From Geobacter sp. (GTDB lineage Bacteria > Desulfobacterota > Desulfuromonadia > Geobacterales > Pseudopelobacteraceae), in contig PJFB01000003.1 in the NCBI GenBank assembly GCA_003574895.1, positions 310,001 through 374,000 of the forward strand: 64,000 nucleotides of DNA, in the 5' to 3' direction. The notes below the pieces were generated by a model that saw only the letters and a program-made list of their open reading frames with translations, was not told the origin of the DNA and did not search any database. The position numbers were made by a program, and so were the translations under genes. Shown here piece after piece: positions 1 through 8,946 of the stretch. Each line of letters starts with the position of its first letter. Position 1 is the stretch's first letter.

Positions 1-47
1 CCGTTCACAGCGGACAATCCAATCGAGTGACAAAGGAATGTAATGTA

Positions 48-2711
48 ATGACAAAAGAACTCGCCAAAGGGTACGAACCCCACGACGTTGAAAAAAGATG
101 GTACGCCGAATGGGAGTCGAAAGGTTACTTTCGCGCCGCAGCAACCTCGGATAAGAAGGCGTACAGCATAGTAATTCCCCCGCCCAACGTCACCGGCGCC
201 CTGCACATGGGACATGCTCTCAACAACACGCTTCAGGACATACTCTGCCGTTGGAAACGGATGCAGGGCTATAATGTCCTCTGGATGCCGGGCACCGACC
301 ATGCCGGCATCGCCACCCAGAACGTGGTGGAACGCCAGCTGGCGGCCGAGAAGAAGGACCGCCACGAACTGGGACGGGATGCCTTTATCGAGCGGGTCTG
401 GAAATGGAAGGCCGAGTCGGGCGGCCAGATCATCGGCCAGCTGAAGCGCCTGGGCGCCTCCTGCGACTGGGAGCGGGAGCGCTTTACCATGGACGAAGGG
501 CTCTCCAAGGCGGTGCGCACGGTCTTTGTAAAATTGTACGAAGACGGCCTGATCTACCGCGACAACCGCCTGATCAACTGGTGCCCCCGCTGCCACACCG
601 CCCTCTCCGACATCGAGGTGGAGCATGAGGACAAAAAGGGGCATCTCTGGCACATCCGCTACCCGGTAGCCAATGAGCCCGGCAAATACGTGGTTGTGGC
701 CACCACCCGCCCCGAGACCATGCTGGGCGACACGGCCGTGGCAGTACATCCGGAAGATGAGCGCTACCGGGACCTGGTGGGCAAACAGGTGGTGCTGCCC
801 CTGATCAATCGCGAGATCCCGGTGGTTGCCGACGATTATGTTGACCTGGAATTCGGCACCGGCGTGGTGAAGATCACCCCGGCCCATGACTTCAACGACT
901 TCGAGGTTGGCCTGCGCCACGGTCTGGACAAGATCAACATCTTCGACGAGTCCGGTGTGGTCAACTCCGCCGGCCGGCAATATGAGGGCCTGGACCGCTT
1001 CGAAGCCAGAAAAAGAGTGGTCGCCGACCTGGAGGCGGCCGGCCTGCTGGAGAAAATAGACGAGCATGCCATGGCCGTGGGCGGTTGCTACCGCTGCAAG
1101 ACCGTGGTGGAGCCGTACCTGTCCCTGCAATGGTACGTCAAAGTCGCACCCCTGGCCGAGCGCGCCCTGGCCGCGGTCAAGGAGGGCAGGACCAGGATCG
1201 TGCCCAAACAGTGGGAAAACACCTACTACGAGTGGATGGAGAACATCCGTGACTGGTGCATCTCGCGCCAGATCTGGTGGGGACACCGCATCCCTGCCTG
1301 GTTCTGCGACCATTGCGACGCTGTGACCGTTGCCATGGAACCGCCGACAAAATGCTCCAAATGCGGCAGCGACGAGATCCGCCAGGAAACCGACGTGCTG
1401 GACACCTGGTTTTCCTCGGCCCTGTGGCCCTTTTCCACCATGGGCTGGCCCGAGAAGACGCCGCTGCTCGACACCTTCTACCCCACCTCCTGCCTGGTGA
1501 CCGGCTTCGACATCCTCTTCTTCTGGGTGGCCCGCATGATGATGATGGGGCTGCACTTCATGGACGAGGTACCCTTCCATGACGTCTACATCCACGCCCT
1601 GGTGCGGGATGCCCAGGGACAAAAGATGAGCAAGTCCAAGGGGAACGTGATCGACCCCCTGACCGTGATCGATCAGTACGGCACCGATGCCTTCCGCTTC
1701 ACCCTGGCGGCCTTTGCGGCCCAGGGACGCGACATCAAGCTGGCCGAGGAGCGGATCGCCGGCTACCGCAATTTCTGCAACAAGGTCTGGAACGCGGCCC
1801 GCTTCACCATGATGAACCTGGAGGGATTTGATCCCGACACCTTGCATCATGCCGACTTGACCTTCTCCGAAGGGGACAAATGGATCCTGCACCGCCTGAA
1901 CGAGACGGCCCGCACCGTGGATGAAACCCTGACCGGCTACCGTTACAACGAAAGCGCCATGGCGCTCTACCAGTTCACCTGGAGCGAATTCTGCGACTGG
2001 TACCTGGAGTTGTCGAAAAAGGACCTCTACAATGGCACTCCGGAGCGGAAACAGACCACCCAGTATGTACTCTGGTACACCCTGGAGAATCTCCTGCGCC
2101 TGCTGCACCCCTTCATGCCGTTCATCACCGAGGAGATCTGGCAGACCCTTCCGGGCGCCAAGGCCACACCCAGTATTATGCAGGCACCCTACCCCGCACA
2201 TATTGCCGCTCTGAATTTCCCCGAGGCCGCCGCCAACATGGAGCGCGTCATGGCGGTTATCGGCGGTATCCGCAACATTCGCGGCGAGATGGAGGTGCCT
2301 CCGTCGAAGGAGATCGCCGTAATCCTTTCCTGCGGCTCCGATGAGAGCCTCAAGCTCATGAAGCACAATGAAGGTTCCATCATGGGACTGGCCCGCGTCT
2401 CTGACCTGGCCATCGGGACCGGCATCGAAAAGCCGGAAGACGCCTCGCTGCAGGTAGCCGGCGATGTGCAGATCTTTGTGCCGCTCAAGGGGTTGGTGGA
2501 TGTGGCGGCCGAGGAGGAGCGCCTGCTGAAGGAGATCGCCAAGATCGCCAAGGAGATCGACATGTTCTCCAAGAAACTGGAGAACCCCAGCTTCGTGGAT
2601 CGCGCCCCGGCCGAAATCGTTGCCAAGGAACGTGAGAAACTGGCCGAGGTGACCGCAAAGAAGCAGGTTCTGGTGGAGAGCCTGGAAAAAATCAGGGCAT
2701 TGAAGGGTTAA
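48..2711 (+). CDS. valS: Valyl-tRNA synthetase
   Basis: Cytoplasmic class I aminoacyl-tRNA synthetase that charges tRNA-Val with valine and edits mischarged threonine. The 887-aa product has PPPNVTG at residues 44-50 followed by the HIGH-type motif HMGH (53-56). The KMSKS loop lies at 526-530, and an Arg/Lys/Glu-rich C-terminal arm fits the family's tRNA-binding coiled coil. Length is normal. I chose the ATG at 48 because AAAGGA at 32-37 is well spaced from it; a GTG at 27 in the same frame would add seven residues and place the ribosome site inside the gene. nadK follows after 3 bp, so the two are probably cotranscribed. Confidence 0.97.
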   Translation: MTKELAKGYEPHDVEKRWYAEWESKGYFRAAATSDKKAYSIVIPPPNVTGALHMGHALNNTLQDILCRWKRMQGYNVLWMPGTDHAGIATQNVVERQLAAEKKDRHELGRDAFIERVWKWKAESGGQIIGQLKRLGASCDWERERFTMDEGLSKAVRTVFVKLYEDGLIYRDNRLINWCPRCHTALSDIEVEHEDKKGHLWHIRYPVANEPGKYVVVATTRPETMLGDTAVAVHPEDERYRDLVGKQVVLPLINREIPVVADDYVDLEFGTGVVKITPAHDFNDFEVGLRHGLDKINIFDESGVVNSAGRQYEGLDRFEARKRVVADLEAAGLLEKIDEHAMAVGGCYRCKTVVEPYLSLQWYVKVAPLAERALAAVKEGRTRIVPKQWENTYYEWMENIRDWCISRQIWWGHRIPAWFCDHCDAVTVAMEPPTKCSKCGSDEIRQETDVLDTWFSSALWPFSTMGWPEKTPLLDTFYPTSCLVTGFDILFFWVARMMMMGLHFMDEVPFHDVYIHALVRDAQGQKMSKSKGNVIDPLTVIDQYGTDAFRFTLAAFAAQGRDIKLAEERIAGYRNFCNKVWNAARFTMMNLEGFDPDTLHHADLTFSEGDKWILHRLNETARTVDETLTGYRYNESAMALYQFTWSEFCDWYLELSKKDLYNGTPERKQTTQYVLWYTLENLLRLLHPFMPFITEEIWQTLPGAKATPSIMQAPYPAHIAALNFPEAAANMERVMAVIGGIRNIRGEMEVPPSKEIAVILSCGSDESLKLMKHNEGSIMGLARVSDLAIGTGIEKPEDASLQVAGDVQIFVPLKGLVDVAAEEERLLKEIAKIAKEIDMFSKKLENPSFVDRAPAEIVAKEREKLAEVTAKKQVLVESLEKIRALKG

Positions 2712-2714
2712 TTA

Positions 2715-3578
2715 ATGCACAAACAAAATATCGCCATATTTGCCAAGATGCACGACCCGCGCTGCCAAGTGGTCGCCAACGACCTGATCAAGTGGCTGCA
2801 GTCGAAGAATTGCCTGCCTATGCTGGAAAGCCATCTGGCCAACCTGATCGGCTATCCCAACGGGATCAGTGCGGAGGAAATCCGCGAGCAGGCCGAACTG
2901 GTGGTGGTGCTGGGTGGCGACGGCACGCTGATCTCGGTGGCGCGCCTGTTCAGCGGCAAGGATGTCCCCATCGTAGGGGTCAACCTGGGCAGCCTCGGTT
3001 TTCTTACCGAGATCACCGTGGACGAACTCTACCCGCTGCTGGAACAATGCCTGAAGGGGGACCCGCGCGTTTCCGAGCGGATGATGCTGGAAGTTACCGT
3101 CTCCCGCGACAACAAAGAGATCGAGAAGACCCATGTCCTGAACGACATGGTCATCAACAAGGGAGCCCTGGCCAGGATCGTGGACCTGGAAACCAAGGTC
3201 AACCGGCATTTTCTCACCAATTTCAAGGCCGACGGCCTGATCGTCTCCACCCCCACCGGATCCACCGGCTATTCCATGTCCGCCGGCGGCCCCATCATCC
3301 ACCCGGTCATGAGCTGCATCGTCATCACCCCGATCTGCCCACACACCCTGACCAACCGGCCCATCGTGGTTACCGACGACTCGATCATCACCATTACGAT
3401 TTCATCAGCCTTTGACGAGAAGGTCTTCCTGACCCTGGATGGCCAGGTAGGCTTCAAGCTCATGCAAGGGGACACGATCGAAGTGCGGCGGGCCTTCAAG
3501 ACGACTGCCCTGGTGTTGTCCAGGGAACGCGATTACTTCGAGATTCTGAGAACCAAGCTGAAATGGGGAGAACGATGA
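2715..3578 (+). CDS. nadK: NAD kinase
   Basis: Phosphorylates NAD+ to NADP+ in the cytoplasm, setting the NADPH pool. The 287-aa protein has the signature GGDGT at residues 67-71, the downstream NDMVINKG segment, and the Gly-rich motif GSTGYSMSAGGP, all typical of the ATP-NAD kinase family. Length matches bacterial NadK. It starts 3 bp after valS and is followed by recN after a 29-bp gap, an arrangement that suggests one transcript. No sign of truncation. Confidence 0.96.
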   Translation: MHKQNIAIFAKMHDPRCQVVANDLIKWLQSKNCLPMLESHLANLIGYPNGISAEEIREQAELVVVLGGDGTLISVARLFSGKDVPIVGVNLGSLGFLTEITVDELYPLLEQCLKGDPRVSERMMLEVTVSRDNKEIEKTHVLNDMVINKGALARIVDLETKVNRHFLTNFKADGLIVSTPTGSTGYSMSAGGPIIHPVMSCIVITPICPHTLTNRPIVVTDDSIITITISSAFDEKVFLTLDGQVGFKLMQGDTIEVRRAFKTTALVLSRERDYFEILRTKLKWGER

Positions 3579-3607
3579 GGCGGCCTCGCCGCTATCACGG
3601 GTAGACC

Positions 3608-5287
3608 ATGCTAACCGACCTGTCCATCAAGAATGTCGCCATAATCGACAGCCTGCACCTTGCACTAGGTCCGGGGCTCACCGTATTGACCGGTGAAACC
3701 GGGGCCGGCAAATCGATCATTATCGATGCGGTCGGCCTGATCATGGGCGCCAGGGCTTCCAATGACCTGATCCGCACAGGCAGCGACGAGGCGGTGGTCG
3801 AGGCGATCTTTGACATCTCCGGCCTGCCGGAGATCGGACAGCAGCTTGAAGAGGCCGGCCTGGAAGCGGACAGCGAGTTGCTGATCAAACGTTCCATCTC
3901 CCGTTCCGGCAAAAACAGGATTTTCATCAACGGCGGCATGGCCACCCTGGCCTTGTTGGTTGACCTTGCACGCCGCCTGGTCAACATCTATGGCCAGCAC
4001 GAGTCACAAACACTGCTGAAACCGGAGAACCACCTTTTACTGCTGGATGCCTATGCCGGTTCAGCCCCACTGCGCAGCGAATTCGCTAAGATGTTCGCAC
4101 AGATCCAAACCGTTCGGGAACGCCTGGAACAGCTGGACGAGCAGGAGCGCGAAGCCGCCCGCAAGTTGGATCTGCTGTCGTTCCAGTCTGCCGAAATCGC
4201 CGCTGCCGACTTGCGTCCCGGCGAAGAGGAAGAGCTGGACGAGCAGCGCCAGGTCCTGGCCAATGCCGAAAGGCTGTGCAATTCCAGCGCGGAATCATTC
4301 GAGCGACTCTATGGCGGCGACGGCGCCATCCTGGGCCAATTGAGGCGCATCACCGGTTCAATCGCCGATCTGGCCACCATTGACCACCGTCTGGATGAAC
4401 TGGCCGCCAACCTGGAAAGTACCTACCTGCAATTGGAAGATGCCGCCATCAGCCTGCGTGACTACGCCTCCGGCATAGAGTCCGATCCGGCGATGCTGCA
4501 AAAGGTTGAAGACCGTCTTGACCTGATCGGTCGCCTCAGGAAGAAATATGCACCGACAGTGGCAGAGATCATGGCGTTCAAAGAGCGTGTCGATGTTGAA
4601 TTGGACCAACTCCGCGGTCGGGAGCAGGATCGCAGGCACCTGGAGGAAGAGCTGGACCTGCTGTCGGCAGAGCTCGACAAACTGGGTGCCAAGCTGACGG
4701 AACAACGTACAAATGCCATTGCGGGACTGAAAGCGGCGCTGGAAACGGAGGCGCACCAACTGGCCATGAAGAATGCCGTCTTCGAAATTGCCCTTGAGCC
4801 ATTGCCAGAGCCGCGCACAAGCGGCTTTGAACGAATCGAGTTCCTGTTTTCACCCAATCCGGGGGAGCCGCCCCGGCCACTGGCCAGGATTGCCTCCGGC
4901 GGAGAGCTGTCCCGCCTGATGCTGGCCATCAAACAGGTGCTGCCCGAAGGGGATGTGCCAACCCTGGTGTTTGACGAAGTCGACACTGGTATAGGCGGAG
5001 CAACGTCCGAACTGGTGGGAAGAAAGTTGAAAAACGTCGCCAACAGTCAGCAGGTACTCTGTATAACCCACCTGCCCCAGGTTGCGGTCTTTGCGGATCA
5101 TCACCTGCTGGTGAACAAGCTGGTGAAGGACGGCAGGACAACGACTCAAGTCATGCCACTCGCGGCCCACGCACGCACCAACGAAATAGCCCGCATGCTG
5201 GCCGGATCAACGATCACCGAGTCTGCCCTATCCCATGCCGCCGACATGCTGGCGGCCGCGGCACCTCCTGGTCAGCACACCAACTGA
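3608..5287 (+). CDS. recN: DNA repair protein RecN
   Basis: SMC-like ATPase that acts at DNA double-strand breaks. The 559-aa protein has an N-terminal Walker A motif (GETGAGKS, residues 29-36), a long central coiled-coil region rich in Glu/Gln/Leu/Arg, and a C-terminal half carrying the ABC signature ASGGELSR and Walker B/D-loop VFDEVDTGIGG. This split-ATPase layout and the length are diagnostic of RecN. It sits downstream of nadK, a pairing seen in many bacteria. The ribosome site before the ATG at 3608 is weak, which fits translation coupled to nadK. Confidence 0.96.
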   Translation: MLTDLSIKNVAIIDSLHLALGPGLTVLTGETGAGKSIIIDAVGLIMGARASNDLIRTGSDEAVVEAIFDISGLPEIGQQLEEAGLEADSELLIKRSISRSGKNRIFINGGMATLALLVDLARRLVNIYGQHESQTLLKPENHLLLLDAYAGSAPLRSEFAKMFAQIQTVRERLEQLDEQEREAARKLDLLSFQSAEIAAADLRPGEEEELDEQRQVLANAERLCNSSAESFERLYGGDGAILGQLRRITGSIADLATIDHRLDELAANLESTYLQLEDAAISLRDYASGIESDPAMLQKVEDRLDLIGRLRKKYAPTVAEIMAFKERVDVELDQLRGREQDRRHLEEELDLLSAELDKLGAKLTEQRTNAIAGLKAALETEAHQLAMKNAVFEIALEPLPEPRTSGFERIEFLFSPNPGEPPRPLARIASGGELSRLMLAIKQVLPEGDVPTLVFDEVDTGIGGATSELVGRKLKNVANSQQVLCITHLPQVAVFADHHLLVNKLVKDGRTTTQVMPLAAHARTNEIARMLAGSTITESALSHAADMLAAAAPPGQHTN

Positions 5288-5384
5288 AGCCAAATGATTA
5301 GATGGCTTTCGCCTTGATTCGTGTTTGCCCGAATGCCCCACTTTGCCGCTTGACTTGGCCTCTTGGCTATGCTATGTGACTAGC

Positions 5385-5408
5385 TCTTTAAAATCAATAT
5401 GTTAAAGA
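5385..5408. promoter_or_regulatory. Inverted repeat upstream of the acyl-CoA ligase
   Basis: A perfect 7-bp inverted repeat (TCTTTAA-N10-TTAAAGA) in the AT-rich leader about 50-70 bp before the acyl-CoA ligase start. The position suits a repressor operator, and fatty-acid activation genes are often controlled by TetR- or GntR-type repressors. The sequence matches no operator I can name, and short AT-rich palindromes arise by chance. Confidence 0.3.
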
Positions 5409-5456
5409 CTTATTTCTGTTTGATACCATCAAATTTTATTTAAATAGGAGGCGTGT

Positions 5457-7115
5457 ATGTCAAAGCAGATTACACTCACATTTGGAGAGCTTTTAGACGA
5501 CATGGCTCGTCGTTTTCCTGATAATGATGCCCTGGTTTACCCCGATCGGGGCCTGCGCTACAGCTACCGCGAATTAAACGAAATCTGCCGTCAGGTTGCC
5601 AAAGGGCTCATGACGATGGGCATCAAGAAGGGTGACAACGTCTCCATCTGGGCCTACAACGTGCCGGAATGGGTAATCCTGCAGTTCGCCACCGCCAAGA
5701 TCGGGGCCATTCTGGTGACTGTCAACACCAGCTACAAATCCGCAGAACTGGAATACATCCTCAACCAATCCGACTCAACGACCCTGTTCATGGTCAAGTC
5801 CTTCAAGGACACCGACTATGTCCAGACACTGAACCAGGTAGTGCCGGAGTTGTCGTCATCGGAACCGGGCCAGCTGTCCAGCCCCAAACTTCCCTATCTG
5901 AAAAACATCGTCTTTATCGGTGAAGAGACTCCGGCCGGCATGACCAATTTCGCGGCAATCGCCGAACAAGGCAAACAGGTATCAGACGCTGAATTGACTG
6001 CGGTGGAGACCAGCCTCGACTGCCACGAGGTGATCAACATGCAATACACCTCCGGCACCACCGGCTTCCCCAAGGGGGTCATGCTCACCCATTTCAATGT
6101 GGCCAACAACGGGTTCTTTATCGGCGAATGCATGAAATTCACCGAAAAGGACCGCCTCTGCATTCCAGTCCCCTTCTTCCACTGTTTCGGCTCCGTGCTG
6201 GCTGTCATGGCCAGCGTAACCCATGGCACAGCCATGGTGCCGGTGGAGATCTTCGACCCGCTCAAGGTCCTGCAGACTATTGAGAAAGAGAAATGTACCG
6301 CCGTGCACGGCGTGCCCACCATGTTCATAGCCGAGTTGGAGCACCCGGAATTCAGCAAATTCAACCTCACCAGCCTGAGAACCGGTATCATGGCCGGTTC
6401 GGTCTGCCCTATTGAGGTGATGAAACGGGCAGTGAAGGATATGAACCTGACCGAGATCACCAGCGTCTACGGACAGACCGAATCCTCACCCGGCATTACC
6501 CAGACCAGGACGGAGGATTCGGTAGAACTGCGTGTCGCCACGGTCGGTCGGGCACTCCCCGGAGCCGAGGTCAAGATCATCGACATTGAAACCGGGGCCA
6601 CACTGCCGCCAGGAAAACAGGGTGAACTCTGCGCCCGCGGTTACATGGTAATGAAGGGTTATTACAAGATGCCGGAGGAGACCGCCAAGGTGATCGACAG
6701 CGACAACTGGCTGCACACCGGCGACCTGGCCATCATGGACGAGAACGGCTACTGCAAGATCACCGGCCGCATCAAGCAGATGATCATCCGCGGCGGCGAG
6801 AACATCTATCCCCGTGAGATCGAGGAATTCCTCTACACCCACCCCAAGGTATCCGATGTACAGGTTTACGGCGTGCCGGACCGCAAGTACGGCGAACAGG
6901 TCATGGCCGCCATAGTGCTCAAAAAAGGGGTGGAGATGACCGAGGAAGAGGTGCGGGCGTTCTGCAAGGACAGGATTGCAAACTACAAGATCCCGCGCTA
7001 CGTCAAGTTCGTGGACGGCTATCCCATGACCGCTTCCGGCAAGATACAGAAATTCAAACTCAGAGAGATAGCAATCAAGGAACTCCACCTGGAGGATGCC
7101 GGCGAAACAGCATAA
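5457..7115 (+). CDS. AMP-dependent acyl-CoA ligase (fatty-acyl-CoA synthetase family)
   Basis: Activates a carboxylic acid, probably a fatty acid, to its CoA thioester through an acyl-adenylate. The 552-aa protein has the ATP/AMP-binding motif [11 protein letters not shown] near residue 195, the A8 hinge region [15 protein letters not shown] near 438, and the C-terminal catalytic-lysine motif MTASGKIQK near 525. Order and length are those of the ANL superfamily. A strong ribosome site (AGGAGG) precedes the ATG. It has its own 170-bp leader, so it is probably transcribed separately from recN. Substrate chain length cannot be read from the sequence; a medium- or long-chain acid is likely by similarity. 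Confidence 0.9.
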   Translation: MSKQITLTFGELLDDMARRFPDNDALVYPDRGLRYSYRELNEICRQVAKGLMTMGIKKGDNVSIWAYNVPEWVILQFATAKIGAILVTVNTSYKSAELEYILNQSDSTTLFMVKSFKDTDYVQTLNQVVPELSSSEPGQLSSPKLPYLKNIVFIGEETPAGMTNFAAIAEQGKQVSDAELTAVETSLDCHEVINMQYTSGTTGFPKGVMLTHFNVANNGFFIGECMKFTEKDRLCIPVPFFHCFGSVLAVMASVTHGTAMVPVEIFDPLKVLQTIEKEKCTAVHGVPTMFIAELEHPEFSKFNLTSLRTGIMAGSVCPIEVMKRAVKDMNLTEITSVYGQTESSPGITQTRTEDSVELRVATVGRALPGAEVKIIDIETGATLPPGKQGELCARGYMVMKGYYKMPEETAKVIDSDNWLHTGDLAIMDENGYCKITGRIKQMIIRGGENIYPREIEEFLYTHPKVSDVQVYGVPDRKYGEQVMAAIVLKKGVEMTEEEVRAFCKDRIANYKIPRYVKFVDGYPMTASGKIQKFKLREIAIKELHLEDAGETA

Positions 7116-7170
7116 GGACAAAGTTGTCGGCTGAGTATTTTTTCCGGAAAAATCATCAAATGAAGTAGGA

Positions 7171-7188
7171 ATGATCAAGGAGGATCAT
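7171..7188 (+). promoter_or_regulatory. Hairpin with a Shine-Dalgarno sequence in its loop
   Basis: ATGATC (7171-7176) and GATCAT (7183-7188) form a perfect 6-bp stem around the loop AAGGAG. The Shine-Dalgarno core lies in this loop, 8 bp before the ATG at 7191. A loop position could present or limit the ribosome site, so it may control translation of the small ORF. The role is inferred. Confidence 0.35.
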
Positions 7189-7190
7189 CC

Positions 7191-7388
7191 ATGTTGTCAA
7201 ACGCCCCCTCATGCACCTGTACCATCACCCCCAAACGCCCTAACTCAAAAGATGATATGCCTTTCCCGCTGTTACAGGCGGGTTTTCATGCGCCCCAAGG
7301 AAACATGACTGCCTCCGCCGGCAATGCCCTCCTCCATCATGAGGGTTGGGAGTATATCAATTTGATGTTGTCCAAAATAGAAAACTGA
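7191..7388 (+). CDS. Possible 65-aa protein, unrecognised
   Basis: A 65-codon ORF with a strong ribosome site (AAGGAGG) 7 bp upstream of its ATG, 75 bp after the acyl-CoA ligase. The product begins MLSNAPSCTCTI, has two Cys close together (CTC), two His near the middle, and no membrane segment or signal peptide. I recognise no family. The ribosome site is the only strong evidence, and the composition is unremarkable, so this may be a small real gene or a chance ORF. Confidence 0.3.
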   Translation: MLSNAPSCTCTITPKRPNSKDDMPFPLLQAGFHAPQGNMTASAGNALLHHEGWEYINLMLSKIEN

Positions 7389-7519
7389 TATCTGGCCCGT
7401 CCCAGCCGGTGATCCGTCTGGAGCCCGGGCAGCACCCCATTCCGCAATTACCGCCTGGTATGTTTCCGTTTTGAATGGTTCTGCACGTTCAGGTTTATCC
7501 ACCAGAACAAGCTCATGTA

Positions 7520-8767
7520 TTATTCTCCCTCACCCGATGCCGGAGGCAGGAGCGTTGCGGCAAACAAGGCCGCGCAGGCGGTCAGCATGGCTGCGAGCAG
7601 GTAGGCGGTTCTGAACGAACCGGTGGCAGCGGCGATCAGGCCTGCCCCGGCAGGGCCGATAGTCTGGCCAACGGCAAAGAATATCGTGACCGTGGCAAAG
7701 GCGGTGGCAGCGCGGGAGAGCCCGAGATAATCGCCTATGGCGGCTGCCATGATTGCCGGGATGGCGAACACCGCCAGACCGTACAGGACCACGGATATGG
7801 CCAGAGCGCCGGTGCCGAGCTTGAGGCCCGCCAGCAGATAGGCCACGGACTGCACGGCAAAAACCATCGTCAGCCCCTTCCGGCGGCCGATCCTGTCAGA
7901 GAGTGCACCGAACCCCACCCCCGAAAAGAGGCTGAAAAAGCCGACCCACGACCAGTAGAACCCTGCCAGTGCCTCACTAAAACCATACTCCCTGACCATG
8001 GTGGTAACGATAAAGGTGCCGTAAACCATGAAGGTAGCGCCGAACACAAGGTAAAGCAGGCCCAACCGCAGCAGGATCGCACCGCTGCCGCGCCGTTCCC
8101 TGGGCTTGAGCTGGTCCAAGTCGACAGGTATCGAACGTCCTACCGGCTCCAACCCGAGTTCGGCCGGGTGGTTGCGCAATAAACATGCCGCGCAGAGCGT
8201 CACCCCGAGTGAGATCAGGCCCAGTACCAGCCAGCCGGCGCGCCAGCCAACGGTGCCATATGTTCGGTTCAGCATGGGGACCAGAAAACCGGCAAAAATG
8301 ATTGCCGCGCCATTGCCGCCGATCACAAGGCCAGCGGCCTTGCCGCGCTGTTCGCTGCGAAACCAGTAGGTGATCAGGGCCATGAGCGGGATATTTGCAA
8401 AACCGCCTCCCAGGCCTACCAGGGTATAAAGTACGGCAACCGGGAAAAACCCATGTCCTTGGCTGATGCCGAGCATACAGATGCTGATCAGCAACAGGCC
8501 GGCGGTTATGACAAGGCGGGGCCTGAAACGGCGGATCAGGAAAGGGGCCAGCAGCACTGCGAACAGGTAGCCGGTGAAATTGGCCGTACCGATAAACCCC
8601 ATCTGTTTGTATGTAAGGCCCAGGCCCGCCTGCATCCCGGGAAGAAGCATGGTATAGGCGTAGCGTGCCAGGCCGAGGCAGGAGAAGAGCACAAGACTGC
8701 CGGCAACAACTATGATCCAGCCATAATGGATTGCAGCTTTGTTTTTTGGGAACATTGGCCCCCACAT
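7520..8767 (-). CDS. MFS transporter, YbfB/YjiJ-like
   Basis: Inner-membrane major facilitator protein of 415 aa with about twelve hydrophobic segments in two halves. The loop after segment 2 has an Arg-rich stretch (RRFRPR), and the one after segment 8 carries GALSDRIGRRKG, the conserved MFS loop motif. The N-terminal region (HYGWIIVVAGSLVLF) resembles the YbfB/YjiJ family, whose substrates are mostly unknown. The start is either the ATG at 8767 or the one at 8755; the second has GGGGG just upstream. It is transcribed away from the DAC-like gene across a 179-bp divergent region. Substrate not assignable. Confidence 0.85.
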   Translation of the reverse strand: MWGPMFPKNKAAIHYGWIIVVAGSLVLFSCLGLARYAYTMLLPGMQAGLGLTYKQMGFIGTANFTGYLFAVLLAPFLIRRFRPRLVITAGLLLISICMLGISQGHGFFPVAVLYTLVGLGGGFANIPLMALITYWFRSEQRGKAAGLVIGGNGAAIIFAGFLVPMLNRTYGTVGWRAGWLVLGLISLGVTLCAACLLRNHPAELGLEPVGRSIPVDLDQLKPRERRGSGAILLRLGLLYLVFGATFMVYGTFIVTTMVREYGFSEALAGFYWSWVGFFSLFSGVGFGALSDRIGRRKGLTMVFAVQSVAYLLAGLKLGTGALAISVVLYGLAVFAIPAIMAAAIGDYLGLSRAATAFATVTIFFAVGQTIGPAGAGLIAAATGSFRTAYLLAAMLTACAALFAATLLPPASGEGE

Positions 8768-8946
8768 AAATTGAGCATTGGGATGAGTCTACTTATGCCT
8801 AATAGTATTCACCAGGTCAAGCGGCTAAGGGCTTTGCCCGCAATAAGTGTTATAGTTATTCCATGATTCAGTTTGCCAATTTTCACTGCAATTCATTTCG
8901 ACAGCTGCTAAAATGCCACTGACAAATATCGCGAAGAGGAGAATCC

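Larger units (their letters stand above)
7116..7519. other. 404-bp intergenic region between convergent genes
   Basis: Lies between the acyl-CoA ligase (+) and the MFS transporter (-). It contains a possible 65-codon ORF with a hairpin around its ribosome site, listed separately. No clear T-tailed terminator was seen for either flanking gene. The right third (about 7390-7519) shows no convincing gene on either strand. Confidence 0.5.

Noticed and set aside
27-47. GTG at 27 as the valS start
   Set aside because: It would place the AAAGGA ribosome site inside the gene and add residues not seen in the family.
7272-7502. A 76-codon minus-strand frame just after the MFS gene
   Set aside because: No ribosome site before its GTG and no family similarity. 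It also overlaps the better-supported 65-codon ORF.
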